Source of the DNA: an uncultured bacterium
Lineage (GTDB): Bacteria > Verrucomicrobiota > Lentisphaeria > Victivallales > UBA1829
Assembly: GCA_900548385.1 (NCBI GenBank)
Contig: URKJ01000074.1
Span: forward strand, 1-7,929
Direction of reading: 5' to 3'
DNA length: 7,929 nucleotides
Shown: one piece after another, positions 5,975 to 7,929 of the stretch
How positions within the stretch are numbered: position 1 is the first letter of the stretch
Layout: every line of letters begins with the position of its first letter
Notes under the pieces: generated by a model
What the model was told of the DNA's origin: nothing
Databases searched by the model: none
The model's input: only the letters and a program-made list of their open reading frames with translations
Made by a program: the position numbers and the translations under genes

Positions 5975-6595
5975 ATGAAATCCTCATCCGCTATTCTTGA
6001 AGAAAATACCCCGGTTCTCGAAACAGAGCGCCTGATCCTGCGGAAGCTGACCGCATCGGAGGAAGACCGGAAGGCAATGTTCACCGTCCTGAGCGATCCG
6101 GAAGTCAATACGTTTCTCCCCTGGTTTCCGGTCCGGAATTTGCAGGAGACGGAACGGCATATCCGGGAACGTTATCTGGATTGCTACACCCTTCCCTCCG
6201 CATACCGTTACGCGATCTGTCTCAAAAAAGACAACCGCCCGATCGGCTATGTCGGGATGAGCACGGATGACAGTCATGATTTCGGCTATGGACTGCACAA
6301 GGATTTCTGGCACCGGGGAATTGCGTCAGAAGCCTCTGCGGCGGTCGTGAAACAGATCCGGAACGCCGGTTACCCGTACATCACCGCCACTCACGACGTC
6401 AACAATCCGCGCAGCGGAAACGTTATGAAAAAACTGGGAATGCACTATTGTTACAGCTATGTCGAACAGTGGATGCCGAAAGACATTTCTGTCACGTTTC
6501 GCATGTATCAGCTGAGTTTTGACGGACAACAGGAGCGGGTGTTTCAAAAATACCGGTTGCAATCTCCCCGGCACTTTATCGAAGCCGGCGTATAA
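5975..6595 (+). CDS. GNAT-family N-acetyltransferase, RimJ/RimL-like
   Basis: A 206-residue acetyltransferase of the Acetyltransf_3 (RimJ/RimL-like) branch. Conserved stretches in order: LETERLILRKLT (about residues 15-26), the typical opening of this branch; LSDPEVNTFLPWFP (39-52); the beta-hairpin RPIGYVGMS (88-96); the acetyl-CoA motif GYGLHKDFWHRGIASEA (104-120), with HRGIASEA as binding loop; and NNPRSGNVMKKLGM (143-156). The founding members acetylate ribosomal protein N-termini, but most relatives act on small molecules or are uncharacterised, so no substrate is proposed. About 30 residues at the end (FDGQQERVFQKYRLQS onward) extend past the core. An in-frame ATG at 5960 adds five residues. 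It is probably cotranscribed with the preceding GNAT gene. The two proteins belong to different GNAT branches, so this is not a recent tandem duplication. Confidence 0.87.
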   Translation: MKSSSAILEENTPVLETERLILRKLTASEEDRKAMFTVLSDPEVNTFLPWFPVRNLQETERHIRERYLDCYTLPSAYRYAICLKKDNRPIGYVGMSTDDSHDFGYGLHKDFWHRGIASEASAAVVKQIRNAGYPYITATHDVNNPRSGNVMKKLGMHYCYSYVEQWMPKDISVTFRMYQLSFDGQQERVFQKYRLQSPRHFIEAGV

Positions 6596-6599
6596 CAAA

Positions 6600-6629
6600 C
6601 GCCTGCGGCAGACACATCTTCCGCAGGCG
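6600..6629. terminator. Hairpin between convergent genes, probable (bidirectional) terminator
   Basis: The arms CGCCTGCGG (6600-6608) and CCGCAGGCG (6621-6629) pair perfectly over 9 bases around a 12-base loop. It starts 5 bases after the stop of the second acetyltransferase and lies 22 bases beyond the aminotransferase stop on the other strand. On the minus strand the stem is followed by TTTGTTAT, a weak U-tract, so it best fits termination of the aminotransferase transcript. No U-run follows on the plus strand. Confidence 0.65.
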
Positions 6630-6650
6630 CACCGTTCCAGAAAGCAACTG

Positions 6651-7841
6651 TTATTTGCAGTTTCTGACTGCGCGTTTGAATCCTTCCGCCGAGCGCTCAA
6701 TGATCTCTTTCCCGACGCAGAACGCAAGCCGGATATAGCCCGGACACCCGAAACCGCGACCGGGCACCGCAAGAATCCGCTCCTCCACGAGCTTGTCGAT
6801 GAAACGGCTTTCGTCCGCCAGCGGAGAACGCGGGAAGAAGTAAAACGCTCCGCGCGGCATCGTATATTCAATGCCCGCACCGTCGAGCACGGCAGCCATC
6901 GCGGCACGGCGCTCCCGGTAGACGTTCAGATCGACTTGCGAATCAATGCACGATTTCAGAATCTGCTGGGCGACGGTCGGCGCATTCACATATCCGAGAA
7001 TACGGGTTGTCAGCGTCACCGCCCGGATCAGCTCTTCCGCATCGGGCATTGCGGGATTCACGGCGACGTACCCGATCCGCTCTCCCGCCAGGGACAGGTT
7101 CTTTGAATAGGAACCAATCACCACGCTGTTCGCATAAACGGAGAACAGCGACGGAATTTCCACATTGTCAAAATTCAGGAAGCGGTACGGCTCATCGGAG
7201 ATCAGACAGATTTCCGTATTGTGACTGCGGGCGGCTTCCGCAAGGCGCGTTCCGAACTCCTCCAGTTCGCGGCGGGAATAGATCTGACCGGTCGGATTGT
7301 GCGGGGAGTTGAGAATCACGGCACGGGTGCGCGGCGTCACAGCCGCAATCAACGCATCCACGTCCAGTTCAAACGTGAAGTCACGGGACGGCACGGGAAC
7401 CAGTTTGCCGCCGTAGTTGCCCGCATAAAAGCCGTATTCCACGAAGTACGGCGACGGACAGATGACTTCGCTTCCGGGGGTAAGGATCGCGCGGAACAGC
7501 GAGTTCAGTCCCCCTGCCGCACCGCAGGACATGACGACATGTGAACCGGAAACCGGTGTTTTCTGCTCTTCCGAAATCTTTTTCGCCACAATCTCACGGA
7601 CATCCGGGAATCCGGCATTCGGCATATAACCGAGAGAAAACGGCTGGTCGGCGCGTTCCGCAATCCGGAACATCGCCTCTTTCACCGCCGGGGGCGGCGG
7701 AAGATCGGGATTGCCGAGACTGAAATCACAGACGGCATCCGCACCGTATTTCTTTTTCAATTCAATCCCCGCCTCAAACATTTTGCGGATCCAGGAGGAG
7801 TTTGACATAAAACCGGAAACTTCTGTACTGACAAGACTCAT
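6651..7841 (-). CDS. Pyridoxal-phosphate-dependent aminotransferase, class I/II (AspC-like)
   Basis: A 396-residue cytoplasmic fold-type I aminotransferase, which moves an amino group between an amino acid and a 2-oxo acid using PLP. Key features: SSWIRKMFEAG (15-25), SLGNPDLPPPPAVKEA (about 41-56), the cofactor phosphate-binding turn CGAAGG (106-111), SPHNPTG (179-185) with Asn182, SDEPYR (215-220) with Asp216 and Tyr219, the Schiff-base lysine Lys247 in SYSKNLSLAGERIGY, Arg255, and the carboxylate-binding Arg371 in YIRLAF. The sequence strongly resembles the uncharacterised family often labelled PRK06836; donor specificity is unknown. Two ATGs compete: 7847 (adds Met-Asn) is only 3 bases from AAGGA (7855-7851), whereas 7841 is 9 bases away, so I chose 7841. 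It is convergent with the acetyltransferases and otherwise alone. Length and catalytic residues are complete. Confidence 0.92.
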   Translation of the reverse strand: MSLVSTEVSGFMSNSSWIRKMFEAGIELKKKYGADAVCDFSLGNPDLPPPPAVKEAMFRIAERADQPFSLGYMPNAGFPDVREIVAKKISEEQKTPVSGSHVVMSCGAAGGLNSLFRAILTPGSEVICPSPYFVEYGFYAGNYGGKLVPVPSRDFTFELDVDALIAAVTPRTRAVILNSPHNPTGQIYSRRELEEFGTRLAEAARSHNTEICLISDEPYRFLNFDNVEIPSLFSVYANSVVIGSYSKNLSLAGERIGYVAVNPAMPDAEELIRAVTLTTRILGYVNAPTVAQQILKSCIDSQVDLNVYRERRAAMAAVLDGAGIEYTMPRGAFYFFPRSPLADESRFIDKLVEERILAVPGRGFGCPGYIRLAFCVGKEIIERSAEGFKRAVRNCK

Positions 7842-7850
7842 GTTCATTCA

Positions 7851-7855
7851 TCCTT
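7851..7855 (-). promoter_or_regulatory. Ribosome binding site that decides the aminotransferase start
   Basis: On the minus strand AAGGA is followed directly by TGA, then ATG (7847), AAC, ATG (7841). The spacing of 9 bases favours the second ATG over the first, which is only 3 bases away. The in-frame TGA (7850-7848) rules out any longer start. Confidence 0.55.
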
Positions 7856-7863
7856 CATTTACT

Positions 7864-7873
7864 TGTTGCAACA
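7864..7873. promoter_or_regulatory. Small palindrome upstream of the aminotransferase (possible operator)
   Basis: TGTTGCAACA is a perfect 10-base palindrome, 22 bases upstream of the chosen start on the minus strand. Only 35 bases of native upstream DNA remain before the adapter, so no promoter boxes can be assigned. The site could bind a regulator or be chance. Confidence 0.25.
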
Positions 7874-7882
7874 GTTTAAAAT

Positions 7883-7929
7883 CTGTCTCTTATACACATC
7901 TCCGAGCCCACGAGACGGAGCTACATCTC
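7883..7929 (-). other. Sequencing adapter remnant (Nextera end, index and start of P7)
   Basis: From 7883 the sequence is the reverse complement of the Nextera read-2 adapter: the mosaic end at 7883-7901, then TCCGAGCCCACGAGAC up to 7916. An 8-base i7 index slot, GGAGCTAC, occupies 7917-7924, and ATCTC (7925-7929) begins the P7 flow-cell primer. This is artificial sequence; genomic DNA ends at about 7882. Confidence 0.97.

Noticed and set aside
5445..6595. GNAT toxin of a toxin-antitoxin pair
   Set aside because: GNAT toxins pair with a short DNA-binding antitoxin just upstream. None is present, and both proteins look like ordinary acetyltransferases.

Overview
The window looks like one complete short assembled contig, because Illumina Nextera adapter sequence remains at both ends (1-27 and 7883-7929). 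Between the adapters is moderately GC-rich bacterial DNA with dense, well-spaced genes. The gene set is a polysaccharide lyase of the PL8 type, a secreted esterase, a beta-lactamase-fold hydrolase, a TauE/SafE permease, GNAT acetyltransferases and an AspC-like aminotransferase. Together with the codon style this suggests an anaerobic glycan degrader. My best guess is a Lentisphaerota (Victivallis-like) gut bacterium, held with low confidence because there is no rRNA or marker gene.

Layout: (1) 28-261, minus strand, is the N-terminal DNA-binding domain of a GntR-family regulator, cut off by the contig end. (2) 262-349 is a divergent intergenic region with a striking cluster of three inverted TATTGTA/TACAATA half-sites, the likely operator. 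(3) 350-3314, plus strand, is a compact run: secreted alpha/beta hydrolase, a possible 40-codon bridging ORF, a class C beta-lactamase-like serine hydrolase and a TauE/SafE (TSUP) membrane permease, with overlaps or gaps of a few bases. (4) 3311-3339 is a near-consensus sigma70 promoter overlapping the permease stop codon. It drives (5) 3375-5309, a secreted PL8 polysaccharide lyase with its catalytic residues in place. (6) 5384-5412 is a second plausible promoter, followed by two tandem GNAT acetyltransferases (5445-5930 and 5975-6595). (7) 6600-6629 is a hairpin between convergent genes. (8) 6651-7841, minus strand, is a PLP-dependent class I aminotransferase whose upstream region is cut off by the adapter.

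How the genes may work together (inference): the PL8 enzyme would cleave a uronate-containing polysaccharide such as hyaluronan or chondroitin outside the cytoplasm. The esterase may remove ester groups, the cytoplasmic serine hydrolase may act on an imported product, and the TSUP permease may move a small anion. The GntR protein probably represses its own gene and the hydrolase run through the shared operator, and may sense a carboxylated breakdown product. The two acetyltransferases and the aminotransferase show no clear tie to this pathway. I see no mobile element, CRISPR array, RNA gene or toxin-antitoxin module. The most unusual points are the triple-half-site operator, the doubly overlapping 40-codon ORF and the promoter embedded in a stop codon.
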